22,619 nt of DNA, taken from positions 1 to 22,619 of IMG/VR virus record IMGVR_UViG_3300034375_010308. The stretch is one strand, 5' to 3'. Under the pieces are notes generated by a model. The model was given only the letters and a program-made list of their open reading frames with translations, had not been told where the DNA came from and ran no database searches. Shown here one piece after another: positions 12,468 to 18,980 of the stretch; position 1 is the stretch's first letter, and every line of letters begins with the position of its first letter. This DNA comes from a virus. Both the position numbers and the translations under genes were made by a program.

Positions 12468-13933
12468 TACTTCATCTTTTTAATTGTAAACGGATAACGT
12501 GCCTCATTGTAAAACTTTTTCCTTTCAGTGAGGTGCCGTTTACTAAATTTAGCTGTACTAGCTATATCCCATATTTCCACATGTTCTTTATCCTCAGCTT
12601 TTCTAATTCCCCTACCAATGCTTTGAATAACTCTAACAAAGCTTTTTCCTGGCTCTACTAGTACAAGGTTAAATATCCTTGGAATGTTGATACCAACACT
12701 AGCAACGCCATAAGTAGCCACAATAACTTTGCCATCCGCCGTTTGAACATCAGCGTATGTTTCTTGTCGCATTTTAGATTTAGTAGATCCAGATACAAAT
12801 ACGCACTCATCTCCTAACCTTTCTAATAGCATGTCTCCAGCTTTAATCCTATCAACTAACACAAGTGTGTTTCCACTGTCTTTTATATTGCTAATCATTT
12901 TTGCTAGGTAATCCATTCTTTCAGAATTACTTGTTAAAAACTTTAATTCACTCTGATAATCATTGTAGACAACATTGTCTTCTAGCTGTATAACATTTAC
13001 TTGGCATTCTGCTAAGACGCCCTTGTCTTGCAGTTCAGCAGCACCCAGACGCCTGCTGACAGGCCCTATACTGGCTTTGAGTGCTGCATATGCCCAGTCG
13101 TCCTTTGGCACTGTTCCTGTCAATCCAAAACGCAAAGGAATACTGGCAAATGGGCCTGTCAGCAATTGCTTTAACACATCAGCTTTTGCTTGATGAACTT
13201 CATCAATAATTATACACACAACATCTTCTGCAAAATCTGCCAAACTTAAATCACTCTCAGCATCTTTGAACTTTTTATTAATTACATTTAAACTTTGCCA
13301 TGTGCAAATAGTGTGAGTTTTCCCTAGGTCTTTTTTATCTCCAAAATAAACACCAACATCTAAACCCAGATTTTCATAGTCTTTAAATGTTTGTGTGACT
13401 AAGTCTTTGTTAGGTACTACAACAATTGTTCTACCATAGGGCTCTACTAAATTACTCAGTGTTGCTGTAATAATAGTTTTACCTGCACCAGTTGCAACTT
13501 CTTGTAAACACTGTGGTTGCTCTAAAAACTGATTAATGATATCTACCTGATAATCACGTAACACAATATCTGCACCTGCGTTTACATGACCTTCAGGCCA
13601 AGTTTTTCCATTATGATAGTTTACGTCAATTTTGGGAAATTTAAAACTGTGATCAGTTCTCCTGTCTTTTATGTCAATTGTGTAATTATTTTTTTCTAGA
13701 ACATCTAGGATATTGTCCAACATGTTTATGTAAGTTCCTCCACCTGGAGTGAAATAACTCACACAACCATCCCAACGTCCTAGTTTGTATGCAGGAGTAT
13801 GATAGGCATGAGGCATGAAATACTTTAATTTCTTTTCGCATTCACGCCTTGTAGCTAGATCTAAATTATGTATTTTACAGTTTACTTCATCACGTATTTC
13901 TATTGTGCATTCTGGCATTCTATTCCCGTACAC
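12464..13933 (-). CDS. uvsW: UvsW-like recombination/replication helicase
   Basis: A 489-residue superfamily 2 helicase of the T4 UvsW type, which branch-migrates recombination intermediates, remodels stalled forks and removes R-loops to move the phage from origin-dependent to recombination-dependent replication. Motifs in order: an N-terminal domain with AYKLGRWDGCVSYF (48-61, the UvsW Y-x-x-G-x-W-D-G mark); LRDYQ (125-129); Walker A ATGAGKT (147-153); DEVH (244-247); motif III LTGTVP (271-276); and motif VI QSIGRGIRK (437-445). The length is near T4 UvsW (about 500). M1 or M6 could be the start; both lie inside the 14-nt overlap with, or just past, the upstream membrane-protein gene, so translation is coupled. 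It is last in the operon begun by the AAA ATPase. The end overlaps the convergent gene by 4 nt. Confidence 0.94.
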   Translation of the reverse strand: MYGNRMPECTIEIRDEVNCKIHNLDLATRRECEKKLKYFMPHAYHTPAYKLGRWDGCVSYFTPGGGTYINMLDNILDVLEKNNYTIDIKDRRTDHSFKFPKIDVNYHNGKTWPEGHVNAGADIVLRDYQVDIINQFLEQPQCLQEVATGAGKTIITATLSNLVEPYGRTIVVVPNKDLVTQTFKDYENLGLDVGVYFGDKKDLGKTHTICTWQSLNVINKKFKDAESDLSLADFAEDVVCIIIDEVHQAKADVLKQLLTGPFASIPLRFGLTGTVPKDDWAYAALKASIGPVSRRLGAAELQDKGVLAECQVNVIQLEDNVVYNDYQSELKFLTSNSERMDYLAKMISNIKDSGNTLVLVDRIKAGDMLLERLGDECVFVSGSTKSKMRQETYADVQTADGKVIVATYGVASVGINIPRIFNLVLVEPGKSFVRVIQSIGRGIRKAEDKEHVEIWDIASTAKFSKRHLTERKKFYNEARYPFTIKKMKY

Positions 13934-14597
13934 CTAATAGGTGCATAAAAGCTGTGAAAAGATTTAAAAAGTTAATATAAAGTCCCACACTGCTCATAAT
14001 AGCCATACCTTCGTCATCACCTTCTTGTAATGCTTGCTGCTTTATTTGTTGATGATCGTATGCATTAAGAGCTGAAAATACCAATATAACCAATATACTG
14101 AGAATAAAATGGAATGTCGAGCTATAAAAAAAGATGTTAATAATGCTTGCAATTACTAATCCAATTACAGCAAACATTGCAAATTGACCTATTGCACTCA
14201 AATCTTTTTTGGTTTTATAACCTACATAACCTGTAACAGCATATGTCAATCCAGTTACAAAAAAAGCTTCTACAATACTTTGACTAGTGTAATACATTAA
14301 GTAACTACTTAACATTATACCATTACAAGCAACAAGAGCAAAATACAAATTTTTAGCAAGTGTATTATTGCCGTTATTAACTGCATTAGCAATAACAAAT
14401 ATAAGCGCCAAAGGTGCAAATAATACAACCCATTTTAACCAACTACCCATAAAAAAAATGTAAATGTCTGGTATACTATATACTACATATGCTGTTACAG
14501 CACTAATAAACACACCTAGGCTCATGTAATTATATACTCTACGTATATAATCATGCACATCAGCATTACCAAAGTTTAAACTATTAACTGCTTGCAT
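13920..14597 (-). CDS. Bax inhibitor-1/YccA-family membrane protein
   Basis: A 225-residue polytopic membrane protein with seven predicted segments (about 22-42, 53-71, 81-101, 107-126, 136-156, 161-180, 203-221) and the BI-1 family signatures: VFSALNAYDHQQIKQQ (Y180-D181-x-Q183) and a C-terminal LYINFLNLFTAFMHLLG. In bacterial YetJ and human BI-1 two aspartates at these positions form a pH sensor for calcium leak. Here the first is kept (D181) but the second is Asn (N209). Bacterial relatives include E. coli YccA, a substrate and inhibitor of the membrane protease FtsH. A phage copy could modulate host FtsH or membrane ion balance, which is inference. It overlaps the zinc-ribbon gene and uvsW by 14 nt each, so it is expressed with recombination genes, not with a lysis cassette. 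Confidence 0.9.
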   Translation of the reverse strand: MQAVNSLNFGNADVHDYIRRVYNYMSLGVFISAVTAYVVYSIPDIYIFFMGSWLKWVVLFAPLALIFVIANAVNNGNNTLAKNLYFALVACNGIMLSSYLMYYTSQSIVEAFFVTGLTYAVTGYVGYKTKKDLSAIGQFAMFAVIGLVIASIINIFFYSSTFHFILSILVILVFSALNAYDHQQIKQQALQEGDDEGMAIMSSVGLYINFLNLFTAFMHLLGVRE

Positions 14598-14901
14598 ATT
14601 CTTTTTCCTTAATCAAATCTTCTAGATTTTCTACCATTACAGATTGGATCGTACTTCCTATAGGTACTTCTGTTTTAACTGCCAATCTAAATTGACCTGG
14701 TTTAGTTATCTTATTACAATTGTGACAGTGTTGGTATTCTTTTAATGTACTAGGTCCTCCATAGTGTGCTTGTTTTTCTGGGTCTAGTGTTTCATAATAC
14801 TGATTAAAATTTTCAATATTATTTTTACAAACTTCAGGTGTTAATCCTATATGCACCCAACCACAATCTGCACAAGTAACTTGAATTGCTTCTACCATCA
14901 T
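14584..14901 (-). CDS. Zinc-ribbon-like small protein (105 aa)
   Basis: A 105-residue protein with two CxxC pairs, C10-x2-C13 (VTCADCGWVHIG) and C59-x2-C62 (HCHNCNKITKPGQFRL), spaced as in a zinc ribbon with a long inserted helix (NNIENFNQYYETLDPEK). The C-terminus is acidic and helical (VENLEDLIKEKEY). Two adjacent ATG codons (14901 and 14898) follow an AGGAG ribosome-binding site at 5 and 8 nt, so the second may be the true start. A 7-bp G+C-rich hairpin lies just upstream. It is the second gene of the AAA ATPase to uvsW operon and overlaps the BI-1 gene by 14 nt. A transcription- or nucleic-acid-related role is typical of zinc ribbons, but nothing specific can be assigned. Confidence 0.85.
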   Translation of the reverse strand: MMVEAIQVTCADCGWVHIGLTPEVCKNNIENFNQYYETLDPEKQAHYGGPSTLKEYQHCHNCNKITKPGQFRLAVKTEVPIGSTIQSVMVENLEDLIKEKEYASS

Positions 14902-14916
14902 AAAAACTCCTAAATA

Positions 14917-14933
14917 GGGGAGCTGGGCTCCCC
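14917..14933 (-). promoter_or_regulatory. G+C-rich hairpin between AAA ATPase and zinc-ribbon genes
   Basis: A perfect 7-bp stem GGGGAGC / GCTCCCC with a 3-nt loop sits in the 40-nt gap between the AAA ATPase stop (14942) and the next ribosome-binding site. It is followed by TATTTAGGAGTTTTT, so the T tract is interrupted by the ribosome-binding site. It may be a weak or partial terminator, or an mRNA-stabilising 3' end that lowers expression of the downstream genes relative to the ATPase. Confidence 0.6.
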
Positions 14934-14941
14934 GTTAATAT

Positions 14942-15970
14942 TTACCGCTTAATACAAGTACTTTCAGCAAGTGATTGCCATCTGTTAGGATTCATTTTGT
15001 ACAAATCCGCAAGCTTGGTAACCATACGCAAACTTACTTCACGCAATCTACCTGAATTCTTCTGCATAAAGTTTACAATCTCATCTTCACCTTCTTGATC
15101 AATCTTGTAATCTTTAAGCATACCATCAGCAACAATCTGCTTTACACGTAGGATACGCTCACGCATGGTATCCATTGTCAAGTCCAAGTAATGGCAGCGG
15201 CTCATAATAGCTTCCAAGTGGTCCTTGATCTTGCCCTTGGTCTTGTCAAATTTTAGGTTAGTAATAAAAATGATGCTACCACGGAATTCAAACTTTTCTG
15301 GAATTCCTTCTCGGCGCAATGCTGAACTTTCTGCCTTCCAGCTAATCATACGCTTCTTGCCACTGTCTAGAGCTGCTTTCAGCAAATTTAAACTAATTTC
15401 ATCAAACAAAATACTGTCACAGTCATCTAATACCAATACTGACCCTTCATCAGCGTAGCGGAACAACAACATGTACAGCCCAATAGCACTTGCCGCACCT
15501 TTTTCTACACCATATTTTTCTGGTCTACCAGCAAGTTTATCAAACATAGACGCTTTTTCTAGTACCTTCTCAACTCCAAAAGTCTTGCCTACTCCTGGAG
15601 GTCCTGTAACAACCATACCACGTACAACACCATCTACTGATGCTTGTGACATTTCATTCAAAATTTCAAAACGCTCTCGCAAACGCTCAATAACTTGCTC
15701 ATCTGTTTCTTCCACTACTGGCTCCTCAATCTCAGTTGTCTGTAGGGCCATAATATTTTGGGTCATTGCAACATCTCCGGAAACAGTTTTATATCCTTTA
15801 GTGCCTTGTACTTTGACTCGGACAACATCAGCACCAACTTTAATGGTAACAAAACCTGCATAACCTGTCATTGGCTTTGCAAATCTTTTGTAGGGCTTTA
15901 CTAGCTGACCTACAACTCCTGCCATCTGCTGTCCTCTGTAGTTACCTTCAACAATTTGCACCTGTGACAT
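14942..15970 (-). CDS. AAA ATPase conserved in marine T4-like phages (342 aa)
   Basis: A 342-residue AAA-type ATPase. Residues 1-75 are a beta-rich domain (GNYRGQQMAGVVGQLVKPYK, FVTIKVGADVVRVKVQGTKG), residues 80-105 an acidic linker, then the motor: Walker A GPPGVGKT (123-130), Walker B VLVLDDCD (178-185), sensor-1-like IIFITNLKFD, and a late helical lid with arginines (SGRLREVSLRMVTKLADLYK). I recall near-identical proteins in cyanomyophages, of unknown role. It is not gp44 or gp41. It heads an operon with a zinc-ribbon protein, BI-1 and UvsW, has its own strong sigma-70 promoter and an AGGAG ribosome-binding site. Its base composition is unlike its neighbours: 30 of 60 bases at 15181-15240 are G or C. 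High expression or a different history could explain that. Confidence 0.9.
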   Translation of the reverse strand: MSQVQIVEGNYRGQQMAGVVGQLVKPYKRFAKPMTGYAGFVTIKVGADVVRVKVQGTKGYKTVSGDVAMTQNIMALQTTEIEEPVVEETDEQVIERLRERFEILNEMSQASVDGVVRGMVVTGPPGVGKTFGVEKVLEKASMFDKLAGRPEKYGVEKGAASAIGLYMLLFRYADEGSVLVLDDCDSILFDEISLNLLKAALDSGKKRMISWKAESSALRREGIPEKFEFRGSIIFITNLKFDKTKGKIKDHLEAIMSRCHYLDLTMDTMRERILRVKQIVADGMLKDYKIDQEGEDEIVNFMQKNSGRLREVSLRMVTKLADLYKMNPNRWQSLAESTCIKR

Positions 15971-16021
15971 ACTGTCTCCTGTGTGTTGTTATTAAACTGT
16001 CTACCTAACCAACATAATAAT

Positions 16022-16049
16022 ATTATACAGCCTTGACTAAAAAAGTCAA
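16022..16049 (-). promoter_or_regulatory. Sigma-70 promoter of AAA ATPase operon, with inverted repeat
   Basis: On the minus strand, -35 TTGACT and a perfect -10 TATAAT are separated by 16 nt, giving a transcription start near 16015 and a leader of about 45 nt. The -35 forms one arm of a perfect inverted repeat, TTGACT-5 nt-AGTCAA (16033-16049), which could be a repressor or activator site. It drives 15970 to 12464. Confidence 0.8.
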
Positions 16050-16060
16050 CAATTTTTTTT

Positions 16061-16519
16061 CTATAAAGTTATATCATCTAGCCCTGCAACACGCAATTTT
16101 ATAACGTTGTTTATTTGAAATTGCTTGCTTTCCAGTGCTTTGATAATTCCCATAAATTTATTTCTAGTTAAACTGAGCTCATTTATCAAGTGCTGGAGAT
16201 CTATTATTTCACTATCGCCATCTGAATATTTTTCAGCATCTCTGCTAGACAAAGCTCTGTTATAATGCTCCAAATATTTCTGGAACTTTTCAGATCTTTT
16301 TTGTCTCATTAAAATATTTAGATGCTCTAGTATAGCTTCTAGATCTTGTAATTGATTAAAACGGTAGGCTACTATTCCTGGTATTTCTCTACTTAATTTT
16401 TCTACATTTCCTTTGATTGAGCATTCTAGAACTGCTGTTTCCAGTTCTAGTTCATAATGCTCAATTGCTTCAGGTAAATGTGTTAAACTTTGTTGTACTT
16501 GTCTATACCAGTTTGACAT
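16061..16519 (-). CDS. uvsY: UvsY-like recombination mediator
   Basis: A 152-residue helical protein matching T4 UvsY (137 aa), which loads UvsX recombinase onto gp32-coated single-stranded DNA. Supporting segments are KYLEHYNRALSSRDAEKYSD (81-100), corresponding to the T4 region around KARLDYYSGRGDGDEFS, and the C-terminal IIKALESKQFQINNVIKLR, corresponding to T4 LDAIKSRGFAIKHIQDMR. Basic helices before the first segment (MRQKRSEKFQ) fit DNA binding. It is the last gene of the gp32-uvsX-uvsY cluster, which by itself supports the call. Its ATG overlaps the stop of the small acidic gene upstream as TAATG. Sequence similarity in this family is low, so the gene order carries part of the weight. 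Confidence 0.85.
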   Translation of the reverse strand: MSNWYRQVQQSLTHLPEAIEHYELELETAVLECSIKGNVEKLSREIPGIVAYRFNQLQDLEAILEHLNILMRQKRSEKFQKYLEHYNRALSSRDAEKYSDGDSEIIDLQHLINELSLTRNKFMGIIKALESKQFQINNVIKLRVAGLDDITL

Positions 16520-16752
16520 TACTCGTCATCATTTTCTACAAGGTCATTTTCAAAATAATTTTTTATTGCAGCATCTAAATATTTGTCCTCTCCTGCTATA
16601 CCATTAATTGCAAGTTCTACTTCAAATCCTGCATTTTCCCAACGCTCAATATAACTTTCTGCAAATAAAGTTAATTCTTTTTTATCAATAAATTCTTTAC
16701 CCAATAAATAACACTCTATAAATAACTCAACATGTTGATCATTCATTGTCAT
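16519..16752 (-). CDS. Small acidic protein between uvsX and uvsY
   Basis: A 77-residue acidic protein: MTMNDQHVELFIECYLLGKE, then SYIERWENAGFEVELAINGI and an acidic end NYFENDLVENDDE. The open frame extends to an ATG at 16770, but an AAAGGA ribosome-binding site 9 nt before 16752 favours the start given here; ATG 16746 is also possible. It overlaps the end of uvsX and is coupled to uvsY by a TAATG overlap, so all three are likely translated together. I do not recognise the family. An acidic peptide in this place could be a UvsX or UvsY modulator, but only co-location supports that. Confidence 0.75.
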   Translation of the reverse strand: MTMNDQHVELFIECYLLGKEFIDKKELTLFAESYIERWENAGFEVELAINGIAGEDKYLDAAIKNYFENDLVENDDE

Positions 16753-17833
16753 CTGATTCAATCCTTTCATCTAGATTTGATTCTGTGTTATTTACCATTT
16801 CTGTAATATTTTGTGTGTTTTTCAAATCATCAATGACCGACTGTAATTTTTCTCCTGTCCATCCTTTTCTAAACTCTTTGATTTCTTCACCTGCAGGAGT
16901 AATGTATTTTAATTTATTTCCATCTTTTTGTATCTTTCCTGACTTTTCAAATAAATCTAAACATCCACTATAAGGATCTAGTCCTGTTTCATATGGTATT
17001 TTGAGTTGTACACTTTCAAAAGGTTTTGCATATCTGGTTTTCATTACTTTACATGCACTACGAATACCACTTACCTCAGAAGTTTTATTTCCATCCTCAT
17101 CTTCTTTTAGTTTGAGTTTTTTCATTGCAACTACAATACTACTTGCATAGATAAAACCTTGTCCGCCTGAAATCTTGTCATCTGGATCAAACATATCTTG
17201 GCTAGCATATGTATGATTAGTTGCTACAAGTCCTACAGGATTTCCAGCAATTAAGTTTACACAATTCCTTACAAGAGCTGTAAGGGCTTTGGGTTTTCTA
17301 CCCATATCACCTTTTAAATCTCCTTTACCAAACTGATCAACATCTGTAGGAGTAAGTAACATACCTAAACTGTCAATAACAAACAATACTTTTTGTCTGT
17401 CTTCATATGGTACTCCATCATAATCTGATCTATATCCTTTCATGAATTCACTAATTAACTTTGCAACATCATCAATCATTGCTACATTAATTTTTAGTAA
17501 TTTTGCAGGATCAGTATCTACTCCTAAAGCTTTTAACCAATCTTCGTCTAGAGCATTTTCACTATCAATAATTATAGGCAAAATACCTTGCTCTTGTGCT
17601 TGCCTAGCAATATTACCTGAGCACAAGTAACTTTTACCTGAACCTGATTCACCTGCAAATGTTGTAACTTTTCCTAATGGAATTCCTTTGTTAAAATCTC
17701 CGCTAATTAGATAATTCAATGCATAATTTCCTGTGCTAATCCAATCAACAGGATCAAAAAATCCAGTGCTCATACCCGGAACACTTTTTGTAATACTTTG
17801 TCTAAATTTTGCTATATCAAAAGGTTTTGTCAT
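16739..17833 (-). CDS. uvsX: UvsX-like RecA-family recombinase
   Basis: A 364-residue RecA/UvsX strand-exchange protein that forms filaments on single-stranded DNA with help from UvsY and gp32. Visible motifs: Walker A GESGSGKS (61-68), IDSENALDEDWL (89-100) with the catalytic-type Glu, Walker B KVLFVIDSLGML with D154, and NHTYASQDMF followed by the glycine-rich KISGGQGF (loop 2 region). GLDPYSGCLDLFEK matches the T4 IDPYSGLLDM region. The C-terminus is acidic and Asn-rich (NNTESNLDERIESDDNE), as in T4 UvsX. The Walker A is closer to bacterial RecA than T4's GPSKSFKS. No ribosome-binding site precedes the ATG; a strong 11-bp hairpin sits 23 nt upstream, so initiation may depend on readthrough from gp32 or on structure. 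Confidence 0.95.
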   Translation of the reverse strand: MTKPFDIAKFRQSITKSVPGMSTGFFDPVDWISTGNYALNYLISGDFNKGIPLGKVTTFAGESGSGKSYLCSGNIARQAQEQGILPIIIDSENALDEDWLKALGVDTDPAKLLKINVAMIDDVAKLISEFMKGYRSDYDGVPYEDRQKVLFVIDSLGMLLTPTDVDQFGKGDLKGDMGRKPKALTALVRNCVNLIAGNPVGLVATNHTYASQDMFDPDDKISGGQGFIYASSIVVAMKKLKLKEDEDGNKTSEVSGIRSACKVMKTRYAKPFESVQLKIPYETGLDPYSGCLDLFEKSGKIQKDGNKLKYITPAGEEIKEFRKGWTGEKLQSVIDDLKNTQNITEMVNNTESNLDERIESDDNE

Positions 17834-17856
17834 TTATTTTATTCACGAGATAGAAG

Positions 17857-17879
17857 TGCAGGAGCTACTAGCCCCTGCA
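17857..17879 (-). promoter_or_regulatory. Strong hairpin between gp32 and uvsX
   Basis: On the minus strand an 11-bp stem (one G-U pair), beginning TGCAGGGGCTA and closing TAGCTCCTGCA, spans the middle of the 62-nt gap. The sequence after it (CTTCTATCTCG) is T-rich but not a clean T tract. It could be an imperfect terminator that limits uvsX relative to gp32, a processing site, or a 3' stabiliser of gp32 mRNA. Confidence 0.6.
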
Positions 17880-17895
17880 TTACAGTTTAGGTCTA

Positions 17896-18855
17896 TTAAG
17901 AAGCTGATTTACGTTGTCGAATCATTTCCAAAATTTCATTCGCACTAGGCTTGTTATCGCCACTTGTGATTGGTTGTGATTCTTCTTTTTTAGGTTCAGC
18001 AACAGGTTCAGATTTTTTAACAACTACAGTTTCTTCATAGTCACTGTCAGATGTTCCATTTGTTCCATTATCTGTTCTGATTCCTGGAGGAGCGTAATAA
18101 GATGCAAACCTTGCAGGATCATAAAGCTCACCCTGTACACTAGATTCAAACAATTCCATAATCACCTTAAGCTCAGTGTCGCCTGGCTTTTTAGGCATAA
18201 AATCATTTAAATTGTTCAAACCATATTGATCAATAGCATCTCGTTCTACTTGATTAAGTGAACGTTCTCGTCTAGCCCAACTTGATGTTGTATAATCTGC
18301 ATACTGACCTTTCTGAGTTTTAACAAGTTTAAAGTCAGTACCTTGATCAAAGTCAGTAGGCACCTCAACGAAGTCAGGGTCCATAAGTGCTGCTGAAATA
18401 ATCTTGTAGATGCTTGAATTGATGACAAAACGACGAATTGGATTTTCAGGTTCATTCTCTTCCTTGAGAGGGTTTTCTACTACAAATCCTTGAAAAATAT
18501 AGCTCCGCTTTTTCCAATACTTTCTTGCTTCTTCTTCCAACTTAGGATCCTTAAACCACGGACGAATCTCCTGATGAATTGGACAAGTATCTCCCCACAT
18601 TTCTACACAAGGAACTTGTACTGCTACAGGTTTTCTTTCGTCCTGACCCATTACTCCACTAAATGGAATACGAATCATTTGACGTTCTCTCCAAAAGAAA
18701 ACATTTTCTTTATCTGCATCTGGTAAAAATCTAATAGTTGCAGTAGATCCTTCAGGCGCATTCCAAAAAGGAAAAATACTGTTGTCTCCGGAACCTGGAG
18801 TTGCTTGCTGTTGTTGTTGAAGAAGTTTTGCTCGAATTTCTGCTAGTGAGGGCAT
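17896..18855 (-). CDS. 32: Single-stranded DNA-binding protein, gp32-like
   Basis: A 319-residue T4 gp32-type protein that coats single-stranded DNA and coordinates replication, recombination and repair proteins. The N-terminal helix (MPSLAEIRAKLLQQQQQATP) corresponds to the cooperativity domain. The core has FPFWNAPEGSTATIRFLPD and a metal-binding stretch C83-x7-C91-x2-H94 (PCVEMWGDTCPIH), three ligands of the expected four; the remaining ligand is not obvious. RSYIFQGFVVENP follows as in marine gp32 proteins. The C-terminal ~80 residues are acidic and disordered (DSDYEETVVVKKSEP), ending in a short helix SANEILEMIRQRK, the usual partner-binding tail. T4 gp32 is 301 residues. It has its own strong promoter and a remarkable leader (18867-18961), and likely also supplies transcription to uvsX and uvsY. 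Confidence 0.93.
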   Translation of the reverse strand: MPSLAEIRAKLLQQQQQATPGSGDNSIFPFWNAPEGSTATIRFLPDADKENVFFWRERQMIRIPFSGVMGQDERKPVAVQVPCVEMWGDTCPIHQEIRPWFKDPKLEEEARKYWKKRSYIFQGFVVENPLKEENEPENPIRRFVINSSIYKIISAALMDPDFVEVPTDFDQGTDFKLVKTQKGQYADYTTSSWARRERSLNQVERDAIDQYGLNNLNDFMPKKPGDTELKVIMELFESSVQGELYDPARFASYYAPPGIRTDNGTNGTSDSDYEETVVVKKSEPVAEPKKEESQPITSGDNKPSANEILEMIRQRKSAS

Positions 18856-18866
18856 ATTTAATCTCC

Positions 18867-18906
18867 TGTGTTAGCCTATATTAGCCTGTGTTAGCCTATG
18901 TTTGCC
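18867..18906 (-). repeat. Four 10-nt tandem repeats in the gp32 leader
   Basis: In mRNA order the units are GGCAAACATA, GGCTAACACA, GGCTAATATA and GGCTAACACA, directly followed by GGAG, the gp32 ribosome-binding site, in the same register. Units 2 and 4 are identical; units 1 and 3 resemble each other, giving a 20-nt period as well. The repeat has little self-complementarity, so the RNA should be mostly single-stranded, as expected of a gp32 binding site. Confidence 0.9.
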
Positions 18907-18910
18907 TGGA

Positions 18911-18932
18911 TCATGAACACCATTGTTCATGA
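18911..18932 (-). promoter_or_regulatory. Perfect 9-bp inverted repeat at the gp32 transcription start
   Basis: TCATGAACA and TGTTCATGA flank 4 nt. The expected transcription start (about 18928-18930) falls within the first arm, so the full hairpin would not form in RNA from this promoter. That favours a DNA operator, though a shortened stem of about 6-7 bp could still form at the 5' end of the mRNA. Confidence 0.75.
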
Positions 18933-18935
18933 ACT

Positions 18936-18964
18936 ATACTAACAGGGTTTTAACACCCTGTCAA
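18936..18964 (-). promoter_or_regulatory. Sigma-70 promoter of gp32 with inverted repeat in the spacer
   Basis: Minus strand -35 TTGACA (consensus), 17-nt spacer, -10 TAGTAT. The spacer and the end of the -35 hold a perfect 7-bp inverted repeat ACAGGGT-6 nt-ACCCTGT (18942-18961), well placed for a repressor that blocks polymerase. The upstream gene ends at 18981, so this promoter serves gp32 and probably the recombination genes that follow. Confidence 0.82.
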
Positions 18965-18980
18965 TACTTTATTTACAGTT

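Noticed and set aside
15471-15863. Long open frame (130 codons) on the plus strand opposite the AAA ATPase
   Set aside because: It is antisense to a well-supported gene with Walker motifs, has no ribosome-binding site, and its translation is Ser/Thr/Pro-rich without domain features.
16753-16770. Earlier start at 16770 for the small gene after uvsX
   Set aside because: The ribosome-binding site AAAGGA overlaps that start's own codons and is spaced for the ATG at 16752 instead.
18867-18906. CRISPR-like or iteron array
   Set aside because: Units are 10 nt and contiguous with no spacers, so it is not CRISPR. An origin-type iteron role cannot be excluded, but the register with the ribosome-binding site favours an RNA function.
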